The position numbers were made by a program, and so were the translations under genes. A stretch of DNA of 64,000 nucleotides from Phycisphaerae bacterium (lineage in GTDB: Bacteria; Planctomycetota; Phycisphaerae; UBA1845; Fen-1342), in NCBI GenBank assembly GCA_028279405.1, contig JANQNU010000061.1, positions 1-64,000 on the forward strand. The letters run 5' to 3'. Of this stretch, positions 27,868-36,510 are shown one piece after another. The notes below the pieces were generated by a model that did not search any database, was not told the DNA's origin, and saw nothing but the letters and a program-made list of their open reading frames with translations. Position 1 is the first letter of the stretch, and the number at the start of each line of letters is the position of its first letter.

Positions 27868-28706
27868 CGGCGAATCCCGTGTGCATGAATCGCACGGTAG
27901 ACCAGCACGAGTACGACAATCGTGCCGAGTTTGGCGATGAGAGGGGCCCATGTAATGATGAGTCGCGCGATGCCCGTGATCGAGGACGCTGCCGGAAACA
28001 GGCCGAGCCCCAAGACCCAATCTGCCGATACGGTGCTGAGTACGGCGATTCCAAACACATCGACGACCGCAATCAGAACGAGCAGGGTCGTAAGAGTGGT
28101 CGTCAGCCGCTTTCGCGGGACGCGACGAACAAGCCGAGTCAGCCACCAAAGTATCGTTAGCGTGAGCAGAGCCGACAAGCACCAGGCAGCATGGAGGAGC
28201 GTGAGTGTCAATATGAGGTTCCCCGCCCAACCCCATACCGTGCGCGCCAGTTGCTCCGCACATGTGAATTCGACCAGTAGGAGCAAGAGAATCGCGAGCC
28301 CCCGCAGGACCCGAGGCAACCCGGAAAGCGGGCGCACCGATTGGTCCGGCTGCGGCCAAGTGATCATCCACGTTCCGAGCAGCAAGGCGATCGGCGCGAT
28401 CGCTCCGCCGACAATGGCTCCGAGATCGACGAAACCAAGCCTGATCGTGACGAGCATGGCGATGACGAGCGCGACCGTCCCAAAGGTCCACTGCACGATC
28501 CCCCGATTGACGATCCGCGCCCACCCAGACGGCGTCCGTCCGAGCGAGTCCGCGATCGGTTCGCCGCATTCCGGACATGGCTGGTCGCCCGCCTGCGTCC
28601 TCAGGTTATACCGGCAGTACCAGCAGGCAACGTCATCGCGCACTCGTCCGTGATCGTCAAGTTGGGAAACCGGTTGCCTCTTCACGGCAGTCCCACCCGC
28701 GTTCAT
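27864..28706 (-). CDS. Zinc-ribbon multi-pass membrane protein, copy 1
   Basis: 280 residues. It starts MNAGGTAVKRQPVSQLDDHG and carries the ribbon CWYCRYNLRTQAGDQPCPECG (second position differs from the other copies) with about six membrane helices, e.g. FGTVALVIAMLVTI, GAIAPIALLLGTWMI, TTLTTLLVLIAVVDVFGIAVL. First gene of the tandem set. Forty-seven bases separate it from the metallophosphatase gene upstream, so all six genes from coaD onward may form one transcript. Confidence 0.82.
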   Translation of the reverse strand: MNAGGTAVKRQPVSQLDDHGRVRDDVACWYCRYNLRTQAGDQPCPECGEPIADSLGRTPSGWARIVNRGIVQWTFGTVALVIAMLVTIRLGFVDLGAIVGGAIAPIALLLGTWMITWPQPDQSVRPLSGLPRVLRGLAILLLLLVEFTCAEQLARTVWGWAGNLILTLTLLHAAWCLSALLTLTILWWLTRLVRRVPRKRLTTTLTTLLVLIAVVDVFGIAVLSTVSADWVLGLGLFPAASSITGIARLIITWAPLIAKLGTIVVLVLVYRAIHAHGIRR

Positions 28707-28753
28707 GTGCGCCCCCAAGCCGCCTATACGTGGCAATATCCGCGATGTTGATA

Positions 28754-29974
28754 TCAGTCTTCGGCCGGTGCGGTCGTTGTGCGTCTGGTAGTGCGCACGG
28801 TGCACGACCATTCGTCGAGCGTGTTGCCGTCCGCATCGAGCTGATACAGCGTGAGCGTATCGTCGGCGATCTTGATCAGCGTGAAGCTATGGACGGCGTG
28901 GTTCATCTTGGCGACATACGCTGGTGCCGCGTCGCGCGGTTCGTACAACCGAGCGCCGCCCGCTCCCGTAATCACGTAGACGACACCACCCTCGTCGCGC
29001 GTCGTGACGGTGCCCGCGCGCAACGGCCGCATCCGCTGGTACATGTGATCGTGCCCGTTGAACACGATGTCGACGCCGGTCTCTTCGAACACCGGCACGA
29101 GTGTTTCCTGAATCCGAACGTTTTCCTCGTACTTTCCGCCCGTGAACGGCGGATGATGAAACACGCAGAACCGCCATTGCGGCCCCGGCTCCGACAGCAC
29201 GTCACGCGCCCATGGCGCAATGGAGTTCGCCAGCGTCGAGTCCTCATCGTCCTCGACCGATGTGGTGTCGATCACGACGAACCGGCAGGGCCCCGCGTCG
29301 AACCAGTAATTACGCTCGGCCGGCAAACCGGTCGGGCCGTTCTCCGGTAGTTCGAAAACCTCGTGATAGGCCGAGACGTTCGGGAGATCATGGTTTCCCA
29401 GGCTCGGCCAGAACGGTCGGCGGGCCAGCTCCGACGCATACGGTGCAAAGAACCGACTGGCGTACTTTGCGCGTTCGCCGCTGCCGTAAACCACATCCCC
29501 AGTATGTACGTAGAAGTCCGGCTTCCACTCGCCCATCGCTTGCGCGAGTCGGTACTGCTCACGCGTTCCCTTCCCGCTGTCGCCAAAGACGATGAAGGAC
29601 ATCGCGCCGTCTGTGTCCGACGGCAGTACGACCTCGGACGCCGAAAGCACGCGCCCGCCGACTGTCTGCACCGAATACGCGACCGCTTGGCCTGCGGGGA
29701 GGTTCGAGCAGACCGCGCGGTGTCGGCGTCCGTCACGGCTCGGTCGAACGTCCGCCTTCGGATCGATCTCGACCTTACAGTCCGTCGCGTCCGTCGTATA
29801 CCAGACCAGCTCGAAACCGGTTGCCGTGACGGCCTGTACCATCGGCCCCTCGACAATCCTCAATGGGATCAGCTTGGGCGTTACAAAGTGCCAGACCACC
29901 AGAGACGCTGCCGTCGCGATCAGCGTTGCGAACGTTGCGCCCCAAGTCGTCCGCGCCGGTCCGTCCGCAATCAT
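28754..29974 (-). CDS. Purple acid phosphatase-like metallophosphoesterase
   Basis: 406 residues. An N-terminal membrane anchor or signal (ATFATLIATAASLVVWHFV) precedes a fibronectin-type domain and the calcineurin-like core: FGDSGKG, HTGDVVYG, SLGNHD, FHHPPF and NGHDHMYQR, the five metal-binding blocks in the order expected of purple acid phosphatases. It hydrolyses phosphate monoesters or related esters outside the cytoplasm; substrate unknown. ATG overlaps the upstream stop as ATGA (29971-29974), which fixes the start. Confidence 0.88.
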   Translation of the reverse strand: MIADGPARTTWGATFATLIATAASLVVWHFVTPKLIPLRIVEGPMVQAVTATGFELVWYTTDATDCKVEIDPKADVRPSRDGRRHRAVCSNLPAGQAVAYSVQTVGGRVLSASEVVLPSDTDGAMSFIVFGDSGKGTREQYRLAQAMGEWKPDFYVHTGDVVYGSGERAKYASRFFAPYASELARRPFWPSLGNHDLPNVSAYHEVFELPENGPTGLPAERNYWFDAGPCRFVVIDTTSVEDDEDSTLANSIAPWARDVLSEPGPQWRFCVFHHPPFTGGKYEENVRIQETLVPVFEETGVDIVFNGHDHMYQRMRPLRAGTVTTRDEGGVVYVITGAGGARLYEPRDAAPAYVAKMNHAVHSFTLIKIADDTLTLYQLDADGNTLDEWSCTVRTTRRTTTAPAED

Positions 29975-31074
29975 TCGCGCTCCCGTCCAGGGTTGGGTAT
30001 CACTTGCGGGATCATCAACGGTGCCCGCTCGTCCCGCGGCAGCGAGGCGTTCCGCTCCATCCACGCTCGAAAAGCGAAGTGTGCCTTCTGGCGTTTGCCG
30101 TCATCATCAAAGCCACGAGGAGCGTCCGGTGCGTTCGCCGGCGCGAAGCCGAGCGGCTCCGGATCGAGCTCGTAGATTCGCAGCAAAGCCAGCAAGGCCG
30201 CATCGCCAACGGTTTGCGTGATCGGCGCCTTGCCGGCCGGCCTGGAGAGCAGTCGCGGCTGCGGATCGTCCAGGAATGCCAACAGGAGCGGGGCGACCGT
30301 TTCGTCGCCGACCTCACCGAGTCGGTCGACCACCGCCAGAATGTCGTGGAAGAACGGGCGGAAAGTCGGCTGTCCCAGCGTTTCCAGCGTCTCGGCCAGT
30401 AGCGGCGCCTGTGCCTCCGAGGCGGATATCGACACGATCGCCGTCGCGCGGTTCAGAAAATCCGCGTACACGATCGCCACGTCCGGATTCGCTCCGATCC
30501 GTTCCGGCGATCGGAGAATTTTTAACGCCTCCTGAGCAAAATGCGACAATCCACGCTGCAGCGCCGGATCCGAACTGAGTCGACGCGCAAGCTCCAACGC
30601 CCGATCGGCGACGTCCGCGTCCCAGTCGTGAACCTTCGCCGCGATCAGCAGACCGGCCATGCTGTTCGGGCGCGGGGGCACCCGATCCAGCGCCGCGGAC
30701 CGTACCCGCGGGTCAGCGTGAAAGAGGTTCTCGATCAGTACCGGGTCCGACGCATGCGCCCGATCGAGCGCGACCCGATCCGTCTTCGCAAGCGACGCTC
30801 GATACAAACGATAATGGACTGTACCGAACACGCGCTGTGCCGCGGCGTACACCCGCTCCTGTTCATCGAGTGGACGCTGCTCCAACCCGTCGAACAACTC
30901 GTCCAGCGGCCGTGTCAGCGCGTCGATCAGCTCCCGTTCCGCGCCCAATTGTCCCTTGGCGACTCGGTCCGCCAAGGCACGCACAGTGCCCTCATCCGTC
31001 GCCGCGCGGACCCCCGACACCAATACCAGCAGCCAAACCACAACGATTGCACCGCGAAACCTCGCCGGCATCAT
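29971..31074 (-). CDS. Secreted HEAT-like repeat protein
   Basis: 367 residues. A signal peptide (RFRGAIVVVWLLVLVSGVRAA) is followed by helical repeats with HEAT-like spacing (ADPRVRSAALDRVPP, DADVADRALELARRL, DETVAPLLLAFLDDPQPRLL). No enzyme motif. It sits between coaD and the phosphatase with ATGA overlaps on both sides, so it is translated with them; functional connection unknown. Confidence 0.78.
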   Translation of the reverse strand: MMPARFRGAIVVVWLLVLVSGVRAATDEGTVRALADRVAKGQLGAERELIDALTRPLDELFDGLEQRPLDEQERVYAAAQRVFGTVHYRLYRASLAKTDRVALDRAHASDPVLIENLFHADPRVRSAALDRVPPRPNSMAGLLIAAKVHDWDADVADRALELARRLSSDPALQRGLSHFAQEALKILRSPERIGANPDVAIVYADFLNRATAIVSISASEAQAPLLAETLETLGQPTFRPFFHDILAVVDRLGEVGDETVAPLLLAFLDDPQPRLLSRPAGKAPITQTVGDAALLALLRIYELDPEPLGFAPANAPDAPRGFDDDGKRQKAHFAFRAWMERNASLPRDERAPLMIPQVIPNPGRERE

Positions 31075-31604
31075 GGCCGGCCTCCCGCGCCGCTGTGCGG
31101 ACCACCCAGCTTCGCCGCGAGCGCTTCCGCCACGTCGGACGGAACCAGATGCTCGACCTGTCGCCGATCGCCGCCCCCTAACTCGTAGATCTGGCGGATG
31201 TAGGTGCTCGACGTCAACGCGTGTGTTTCGCTCGCCAGCAGAAAGACAGTCTCGATTTGCCCGATGGCCCGGTTCAGGTTGGCTTGCATCAGCTCTTCGC
31301 TGAAGTCTGCGATGTTGCGAATCCCACGCAGTAGCACCCGGGCACCCATTCGTCTGGCGAAGTCGATCGTCAATCCATCGTAGGCTTCGACGCGCACATT
31401 GGAGAGGTTTGCAATATGCGGCAGGATCATCGACACGCGCTCGGCCGACGAGAACAAGCTTCGCTTTTCCGGGTTGACGCCCACCCCGACGACGAGCTCG
31501 TTGAACAGCCCGCTGGCGCGCCGCACGATGTCGAGATGCCCGTGGGTCACCGGATCGAAGGACCCGGCATACACTGCGCGAATCGCGTCAACGGATTCGG
31601 TCAT
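31071..31604 (-). CDS. coaD: Phosphopantetheine adenylyltransferase
   Basis: 177 residues. Transfers AMP from ATP to 4'-phosphopantetheine, the fourth step of coenzyme A synthesis, in the cytoplasm. The nucleotidyltransferase motif GSFDPVTHGHLDI is at 15-27; RGIRNIADFSEELMQANLNR matches the substrate-binding block of the family; SSTYIRQIYELGGG is the C-terminal ATP-site segment. Length is slightly above the usual 160 because of a Gly-rich tail. It heads the operon with the HEAT-like gene by an ATGA overlap. coaB and coaC lie 2.5-4 kb away on the same strand. Confidence 0.96.
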   Translation of the reverse strand: MTESVDAIRAVYAGSFDPVTHGHLDIVRRASGLFNELVVGVGVNPEKRSLFSSAERVSMILPHIANLSNVRVEAYDGLTIDFARRMGARVLLRGIRNIADFSEELMQANLNRAIGQIETVFLLASETHALTSSTYIRQIYELGGGDRRQVEHLVPSDVAEALAAKLGGPHSGAGGRP

Positions 31605-31711
31605 AGGTGATCATGATCCCATCGCGAACGACGAGGCGCACGCCGTTGCCAACGGCCCGCATATCGACGGCTCGAAGAGGATGCCGTCAAGCCGGCGCGG
31701 AAGACAACTGG

Positions 31712-31996
31712 CTATTGCTGTTGCCGCTTCGCGAAACGCACCGTGCAGGATTGCGGATCCTCTACGCCGAGGAACCGTTCCCACTCTTCATGGATCGTGG
31801 CATCCACGCCCGCTTCCCGCGCCCGACGCTGCAGGTACGTTTGGAGCGTGATCAGCATGTCATCTTCGTCGAATTCATCCAACGCGCCCGCTCCTCCCTG
31901 ATGCAGCTGACGAAACAGTGCCCGATAGAGCTTCTTGATCTGACTGAGCGTCAGTGCCAACTCGATGCGATCCTTCTCGGCTTCCTTGAGCAACAT
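31712..31996 (-). CDS. Small helical protein of unknown function
   Basis: 94 residues, acidic and helical (LLKEAEKDRIELALTLSQIKKLYRALFRQL; DEFDEDDMLITLQTYLQRRAREAG). No motif recognised. AAGG nine bases before the ATG supports the start. It precedes coaD with a 107-base gap. Confidence 0.6.
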   Translation of the reverse strand: MLLKEAEKDRIELALTLSQIKKLYRALFRQLHQGGAGALDEFDEDDMLITLQTYLQRRAREAGVDATIHEEWERFLGVEDPQSCTVRFAKRQQQ

Positions 31997-32106
31997 CTGT
32001 CTTCGCCTTCATTTCGAACGCCACGGAACCGGTTTCTCCATATCCTAGCAGCTCACGATCGGGTGTCCATTCACACAACCCGCACCGCCAGCTCGTCCGT
32101 TGGTGG

Positions 32107-32185
32107 CCGGGTGCCCCACCCAATCTTCGGGCGGGTGAGGGACGATCTCGTGGTGCCCCACCCCATCTTGGGGTGGGGGACGGAC
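32107..32185. repeat. GCCCCACC palindrome cluster
   Basis: A perfect 9-bp-arm palindrome CCCCACCCC-ATCTT-GGGGTGGGG at 32156-32178 and a degenerate copy from about 32110. Same module as at 25951, 60904 and elsewhere. Confidence 0.8.
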
Positions 32186-32322
32186 GACCCAGGTTGCGTT
32201 CCCTTCAAGGAGCACCAACACAACTCCGCTCGAATCCCGCACACGCGCCTCCTTTGCCGATAAACGCCGCCCGGCTGCCGGTCAGCGCAGGAGCACTGGC
32301 CACGCGCTGCCTACCCTTCGGT

Positions 32323-33765
32323 GTGGAAGATTCGCGACAGACCTCCTCATCCGCAGACGTCCTTGACTGGGCGTTGCGCTTCTTGCCGGAGTACTTCACA
32401 GATTCCCCGGCTGCGTTTCATAGCGACCTGCTCCGCGATCTCGCCAACGATGCGAAGTGCCTCATGGCGCGCGTTGCCCCCCGTGGTCACGCCAAGAGCA
32501 CCTGTGCTGCGTTCGCGTTCCCGCTATGGTGCATTTGTCAGCGTCGTCGGACGAACATCGTCATTCTGACCCACGAGTCCGCGCTCGCGACGCAGTTCGT
32601 AAGCGACATTCGTCGCGAACTCGAGACCAACGATCGAATTCTGGACACGTTCGGCGATCTGTGCGCATCGTCCGCCCCGCGTCGCAGCCGCAAGCGATGG
32701 TCAGGCGCGTTTTTCACCACCGCCACCGGTATCACCGTCCAAGCCAAGAGTGTCGGCGGGAGTCTCCGCGGCACCCGTGCCGGTCCGCAACGACCGGACC
32801 TCATCGTCTGCGACGACATCGAGAAAGACGAGCTGGTGGCAGCGCCGGAAGGTCGCGCCAAACTAGAGCATTGGCTGCGGCGCGTCGTCCTGCCCGCGCT
32901 CGCACCCCGCGGCAAGCTGGTCGTGCTCGGATCAATCCTGCACTACGACTCGCTGTTGGCCAACCTGGTCGATCGAAAACGCTTCCCCCGTTGGGACTAC
33001 AGGGTCTACCGCGCCATCGAAGCCGAGTTGGCCGACGACGGTCAATACTACAAAGTCCCGCTCTGGCCGGCGCGTTGGCCGCTCGAGCGCCTCGACGAGG
33101 AGCGCGAACGCGTCGGGACGCTGGCGTTCGAGCAGGAGTACATGGCAAACCCCATTGATGAGACGTTGCGCGTCTTTCGACCGGAATGGCTCCGCCGCTA
33201 TGCTCCCGAGGAGCTGGTCGGCAAGGAGTTGACGCACGTCATGACGGTTGACCCCGCGACCGGCAAGGCCGGCGGTGATTACTTCGCGATCTGGGTCGGC
33301 GCCGTCGACGTTCACACCGGCGTCATCTACACCCGCGCGCTCCAGCTCGAGCGAATCGGGATTGTCGATCAGATCCAGCGTGTCATCGCCGCGTTTCAGC
33401 GCTGGCAGCCCGTACAGATCGGAATCGAGACGGTTGCATACCAGGTGGCGCTCAAACAGATCCTCGACGACTTCAGTCGGCGGACGAAACGGTACTTGCC
33501 GCTCGTCGAACTCAGGGTGCATGCTAACAAACGCGCTCGCATCGAAGGCGTCGCGCCTTTCTTCGAGAACGGAACGCTATTGTTGCCTCAGGATCTCGAT
33601 CCCGAGGCCGAACGGCAATTTCTCCATTTCCCCAAGGCGCGGCACGACGACGCCCCGGATGTGTGCGCGATGGGCATCGGGCTCGCCCGCGACGTGTGCG
33701 GCTTACCGATTGACGGGGCCGTAGCCCCCAGCCGCAATCGTTTCCATCGCGACGGCGCCTGGTAG
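32323..33765 (+). CDS. Phage-type terminase large subunit, orphan
   Basis: About 480 residues with both halves of a TerL packaging motor. The ATPase has a Walker A-like APRGHAKST at about 53-60 and Walker B LIVCDDIEKD at about 161-170; a coupling segment follows near VVLGSILHYDS. The RNase H-fold nuclease has its first acidic residue in MTVDPATGKAGGDY (about 310), a second in GIETVAYQ (about 374) and a third in DDAPDVCAMG (about 454). TerL cuts and pumps phage DNA. No small terminase, portal, capsid or integrase gene is nearby; it lies between coaD and coaB. The frame is open back to 32173, where it enters a repeat; the GTG at 32323 is the best start but has no ribosome site. A domesticated or relic gene is possible. 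Confidence 0.8.
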   Translation: MEDSRQTSSSADVLDWALRFLPEYFTDSPAAFHSDLLRDLANDAKCLMARVAPRGHAKSTCAAFAFPLWCICQRRRTNIVILTHESALATQFVSDIRRELETNDRILDTFGDLCASSAPRRSRKRWSGAFFTTATGITVQAKSVGGSLRGTRAGPQRPDLIVCDDIEKDELVAAPEGRAKLEHWLRRVVLPALAPRGKLVVLGSILHYDSLLANLVDRKRFPRWDYRVYRAIEAELADDGQYYKVPLWPARWPLERLDEERERVGTLAFEQEYMANPIDETLRVFRPEWLRRYAPEELVGKELTHVMTVDPATGKAGGDYFAIWVGAVDVHTGVIYTRALQLERIGIVDQIQRVIAAFQRWQPVQIGIETVAYQVALKQILDDFSRRTKRYLPLVELRVHANKRARIEGVAPFFENGTLLLPQDLDPEAERQFLHFPKARHDDAPDVCAMGIGLARDVCGLPIDGAVAPSRNRFHRDGAW

Positions 33766-33779
33766 GGGGCGGTGGGTGG

Positions 33780-34018
33780 CACTGGCGGCTTGTCCGCCAG
33801 TGTTGGGATCGTTCGTTGCGTGCTGTCGCGATTGCCTGGTCCCCCATCCCTTCCAGGGACGGGGGACTGAAGAACGCTACCGTCCGTCCTTCATTTCTGG
33901 ATGGGGTGGGGCACTCGCTACCAGGGTGGGGCGGGCGTCTCGCCCGCCATTGACCCGTCGCTTGCGCTCCGGGCCCGCGCCCAGGGCGCCGACGCGAGCC
34001 GCGAGCGCCAGCGAGGGG
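33780..34018. repeat. Composite REPIN-like repeat cluster
   Basis: It contains the CACTGGCGG-CTTGT-CCGCCAGTG palindrome (33780-33802), the GGCGGGCG-TCT-CGCCCGCC palindrome (33930-33948), a minus hairpin CCCG/CGGG with loop GCAA (33954-33973) and a plus hairpin with loop GCCA (33999-34018, one stem mismatch). It ends eight bases before the coaB stop. Confidence 0.82.
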
Positions 34019-34025
34019 ATGCGGC

Positions 34026-34676
34026 TCACCGTCGCGCGCGCGACAGACGTTCCGCGAGCCGTATGATCTGTTGCGCGTGCTGGGTCTTGGTCCGGTTCGG
34101 CCAGCACTTCCAGCCGTCGGTCGGCGTGAAGACCTCGATGTCGCTTCGGCCGGCGCCGATCGCGCTCGGCGCGTTGAGGACGATCGCATCCAGTCCTTTG
34201 CCGCGTAATTTTCGCTCCGCATTGCGGCGCATCGCACGGTCTTCGAGTGCGAAGCCGATCGCAACTTGTTCCGCCGATCGTTCGCGCGCCAGTGTCGCAA
34301 GGATGTCGGTCGTCGGGGCCAACTCCAGTGACCACGAGGCACTGTCTTTCTTGCGTTTCGTGGAGGCGCGTCGGGTCGGCGTGTAGTCCGCCACCGCCGC
34401 CGCTTTGATCAGCACGTCCTGCCGCGACCAGACCTCCCGGCAAGCAGCCAGCATCTCGCGCGCGGATACGACCGAAATGCGCCGAACGCCCGGTGGTGCC
34501 GGCAGCGCTACCGGGCCGTGAACCAGCGTGACGCGGTGCCCCCGACGAGCAGCGGCGACTGCCAGCGCAAAACCCATTCGTCCGGAGGAGTCATTGGAAA
34601 GGTAGCGAACGGAATCAATGTACTCGCGCGTCGGGCCGGCGGTGATCAGCAGTCGCAGCCGCCCCGCGTGCTTCAT
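34026..34676 (-). CDS. coaB: Phosphopantothenate-cysteine ligase, stand-alone CoaB
   Basis: 216 residues. Joins 4'-phosphopantothenate and cysteine. Visible family blocks: LLITAGPTREYIDSVRYLSNDSSGRMG at the N-terminus (the bacterial CoaB fingerprint), IKAAAVADYTP, FALED and DAIVLNAP. In most bacteria this is the C-terminal half of a fused CoaBC protein; here it is a separate gene whose ATG overlaps the coaC stop as ATGA. A longer frame up to 34883 runs inside coaC and is rejected. Confidence 0.93.
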   Translation of the reverse strand: MKHAGRLRLLITAGPTREYIDSVRYLSNDSSGRMGFALAVAAARRGHRVTLVHGPVALPAPPGVRRISVVSAREMLAACREVWSRQDVLIKAAAVADYTPTRRASTKRKKDSASWSLELAPTTDILATLARERSAEQVAIGFALEDRAMRRNAERKLRGKGLDAIVLNAPSAIGAGRSDIEVFTPTDGWKCWPNRTKTQHAQQIIRLAERLSRARR

Positions 34677-35281
34677 CGTTCGGGCCGCAACAGTTCGACG
34701 ACATCCGTGAAGATCTCGTCCGGCTCGGACATCCGGCCCGGCCCTTCGTCCCGACAGGCCAGCCATCCTTCCGACGGGCCGACGAAACGCACGCCCGTCT
34801 CGCGCAGGAACGCGAGGTTGCGCTGCGTCGCGGCATGCTTCCACATCCGCGGGTTCATCGCCGGCGCCGCTAACACCGGGCACCCCGCCCCGAGCAGCAA
34901 GGCGCTGACCAGATCGTCGGCAATCCCATTGGCCGCCTTGGCCAGCATGTTGGCGGTCGCCGGGGCCAGCACGACCAGGTCACAGCGCTCCGCCAGCGAC
35001 AAGTGTCGAATATCGCCGGCCTCTTCGTCCGCCCATGGGTCCGTATGGACCGCACGCCCGGTCAACGCCCGAAAGGTCAGTGCACCGATGAAGCGCGTCG
35101 CGTTCTCCGTCATGCAGACCGTCACGCCCGCTCCGACCTGCACCAGCCGCGAGACGAGATAAGCCGATTTGTAAGCTGCGATTCCCCCGCAGACAGCGAC
35201 CACAACCTCGCGTCCGTCGAGCGGCAGCGGCGCCGGCCCGTCGGGCACGCCCCCCGCGTGCGGATCAGTCGGGCTTGGCAA
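34673..35281 (-). CDS. coaC: Phosphopantothenoylcysteine decarboxylase, stand-alone CoaC
   Basis: 202 residues, flavin-dependent decarboxylase producing 4'-phosphopantetheine. Blocks seen: VVVAVCGGIAAYKSAYLVSRL (flavin phosphate site), PATANMLAKAANGIADDL, APAMNPRMW (the PxMNxxMW motif) and GWLACRDEGPGRM, the clamp with its conserved Cys. The start is either TTG at 35281, overlapping rpoZ by 17 bases with GAGG nine bases upstream, or GTG at 35248. It forms, with coaB, a split version of the usual fused enzyme. Confidence 0.92.
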   Translation of the reverse strand: MPSPTDPHAGGVPDGPAPLPLDGREVVVAVCGGIAAYKSAYLVSRLVQVGAGVTVCMTENATRFIGALTFRALTGRAVHTDPWADEEAGDIRHLSLAERCDLVVLAPATANMLAKAANGIADDLVSALLLGAGCPVLAAPAMNPRMWKHAATQRNLAFLRETGVRFVGPSEGWLACRDEGPGRMSEPDEIFTDVVELLRPER

Positions 35282-35483
35282 TGCCGGTGGCCTCGTAGTC
35301 GAGTTCGAGCTTGTCCTGGAGAATCTCCTCGATCACGATCTCCATATGCGTCTTCCCGGCCGGATCGATCATCGGCCGCGCGCCCTGCATGAGTTCCAGC
35401 CAGCGCTTTTGAATCAACGCCGTCAGCTTGAACCGGCCGCCCACCTTGTTGATGATCACATCGCTCTTGAGCGCTTCAATCAT
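35265..35483 (-). CDS. rpoZ: RNA polymerase omega subunit
   Basis: 72 residues. Small assembly subunit of RNA polymerase. KVGGRFKLTALIQKRWLELMQGA matches the omega core (the usual KxxNRFxLxxLxxxRxxxLxxGA), and the order gmk-rpoZ-coaBC is that of many bacteria. The ATG at 35483 overlaps the gmk stop as ATGA. Upstream in-frame codons belong to gmk. Confidence 0.88.
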   Translation of the reverse strand: MIEALKSDVIINKVGGRFKLTALIQKRWLELMQGARPMIDPAGKTHMEIVIEEILQDKLELDYEATGIAKPD

Positions 35484-36061
35484 AGACGACTCTCCTGTTT
35501 CACAATCCGAATGACTTCCGCGATCGCCGCCGACAGATCCTCGTTCGTCACGAAGTGCGTGTAGCACCCGCTCTCGGCCGCGAACTCCATTTCACGCTGC
35601 GCCTCCGCCAACCGCTGCTCCATCGCTTCCGGCGTCTCCGTCTTGCGGTGTGCCAGTCGCTGTTTCAACGCCGGCATCGAGGGCGGCATCACAAAGATCC
35701 GTACCGAATCCTGCATCTCGGACGCAATCTGCGCCCCGCCCTGGACATCGATCTCCATGATCACAGTTTCGCCACGCGACAACGCCACATCCACTGGCGT
35801 ACGCGGCGTCCCATAACCGTGACCCAGATACTCCGCATGTTCGAGCAGCTCGTTCGCTTGCACCATTCGATCGTATTCCGCTCGATCGAGAAAGCGATAG
35901 TCGACCCCGTCGACCTCTGCGCCGCGTCGCTTGCGAGTCGTGACCGACACCGACCACCGCGCGTTGGGAATCGTCTTCAGCAACCCCTCGCAGATCGACG
36001 TCTTGCCGGTCCCGGACGGGCCGCTGATGACAACCAGTTTGCCACGTTTCGGGTCGGACAT
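35480..36061 (-). CDS. gmk: Guanylate kinase
   Basis: 193 residues. Phosphorylates GMP to GDP. P-loop GPSGTGKTS at about 14-22; SVSVTTRKRRGAEVDGVDYRFL is the GMP-binding stretch; GTPRTPVD and VIMEIDVQGGAQI are the other family blocks. Forty-one bases follow the atpC stop, so atpC-gmk-rpoZ-coaC-coaB is probably one transcript. Confidence 0.96.
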   Translation of the reverse strand: MSDPKRGKLVVISGPSGTGKTSICEGLLKTIPNARWSVSVTTRKRRGAEVDGVDYRFLDRAEYDRMVQANELLEHAEYLGHGYGTPRTPVDVALSRGETVIMEIDVQGGAQIASEMQDSVRIFVMPPSMPALKQRLAHRKTETPEAMEQRLAEAQREMEFAAESGCYTHFVTNEDLSAAIAEVIRIVKQESRL

Positions 36062-36102
36062 GCAATCGTGTATCGGGAGCGCGTTCGCCGGCTGGCGCGC
36101 GA

Positions 36103-36501
36103 TCAGTTCCTCAGGGCGCTCATGACCGAAAGCCGCTGGCGACAGCGCCGCTGCGCCTCGAGCGTGTCGGGATCAGTTCCCGTCAGCCCGTCCAGAACGG
36201 TCCTCTCGGCCGCGATCAGGTCATCCGTGACCGCGTCGCTGGGGATCGCGCGATTGGTCAGGACCGTCAACTCATCGTTGTGGACCTGTGCGAAACCGCC
36301 GTCGATCAGCACGCGGTGTGTGCGGCCATCCAGCTCGTACCGCAATTGCCCGACACCCAGCTCACACATCAGCGGGGCGCGCTGCGAAAGAACGCCCAAC
36401 TCGCCATCGTGGGCGGGAATCACTGCGGATGCCGTCTGCGCCTCCAGAACCTGGCGCTCCGGCGTAATCACAACCAGATGGATACTCTTCCCATTAGCCA
36501 T
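36103..36501 (-). CDS. atpC: ATP synthase F1 epsilon subunit
   Basis: 132 residues. It has the beta-sandwich of the epsilon subunit (IHLVVITPERQVLEAQTASAVIPAHDGELGVLSQRAPLM, GVGQLRYE, RVLIDGGFAQV) and a C-terminal helical part. It regulates the rotary ATP synthase. No other atp gene lies upstream: the 356 bases before it are promoter and repeats and then the divergent pepA. It has its own promoter at 36511-36540. Confidence 0.92.
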   Translation of the reverse strand: MANGKSIHLVVITPERQVLEAQTASAVIPAHDGELGVLSQRAPLMCELGVGQLRYELDGRTHRVLIDGGFAQVHNDELTVLTNRAIPSDAVTDDLIAAERTVLDGLTGTDPDTLEAQRRCRQRLSVMSALRN

Positions 36502-36510
36502 AGTCCCGAA

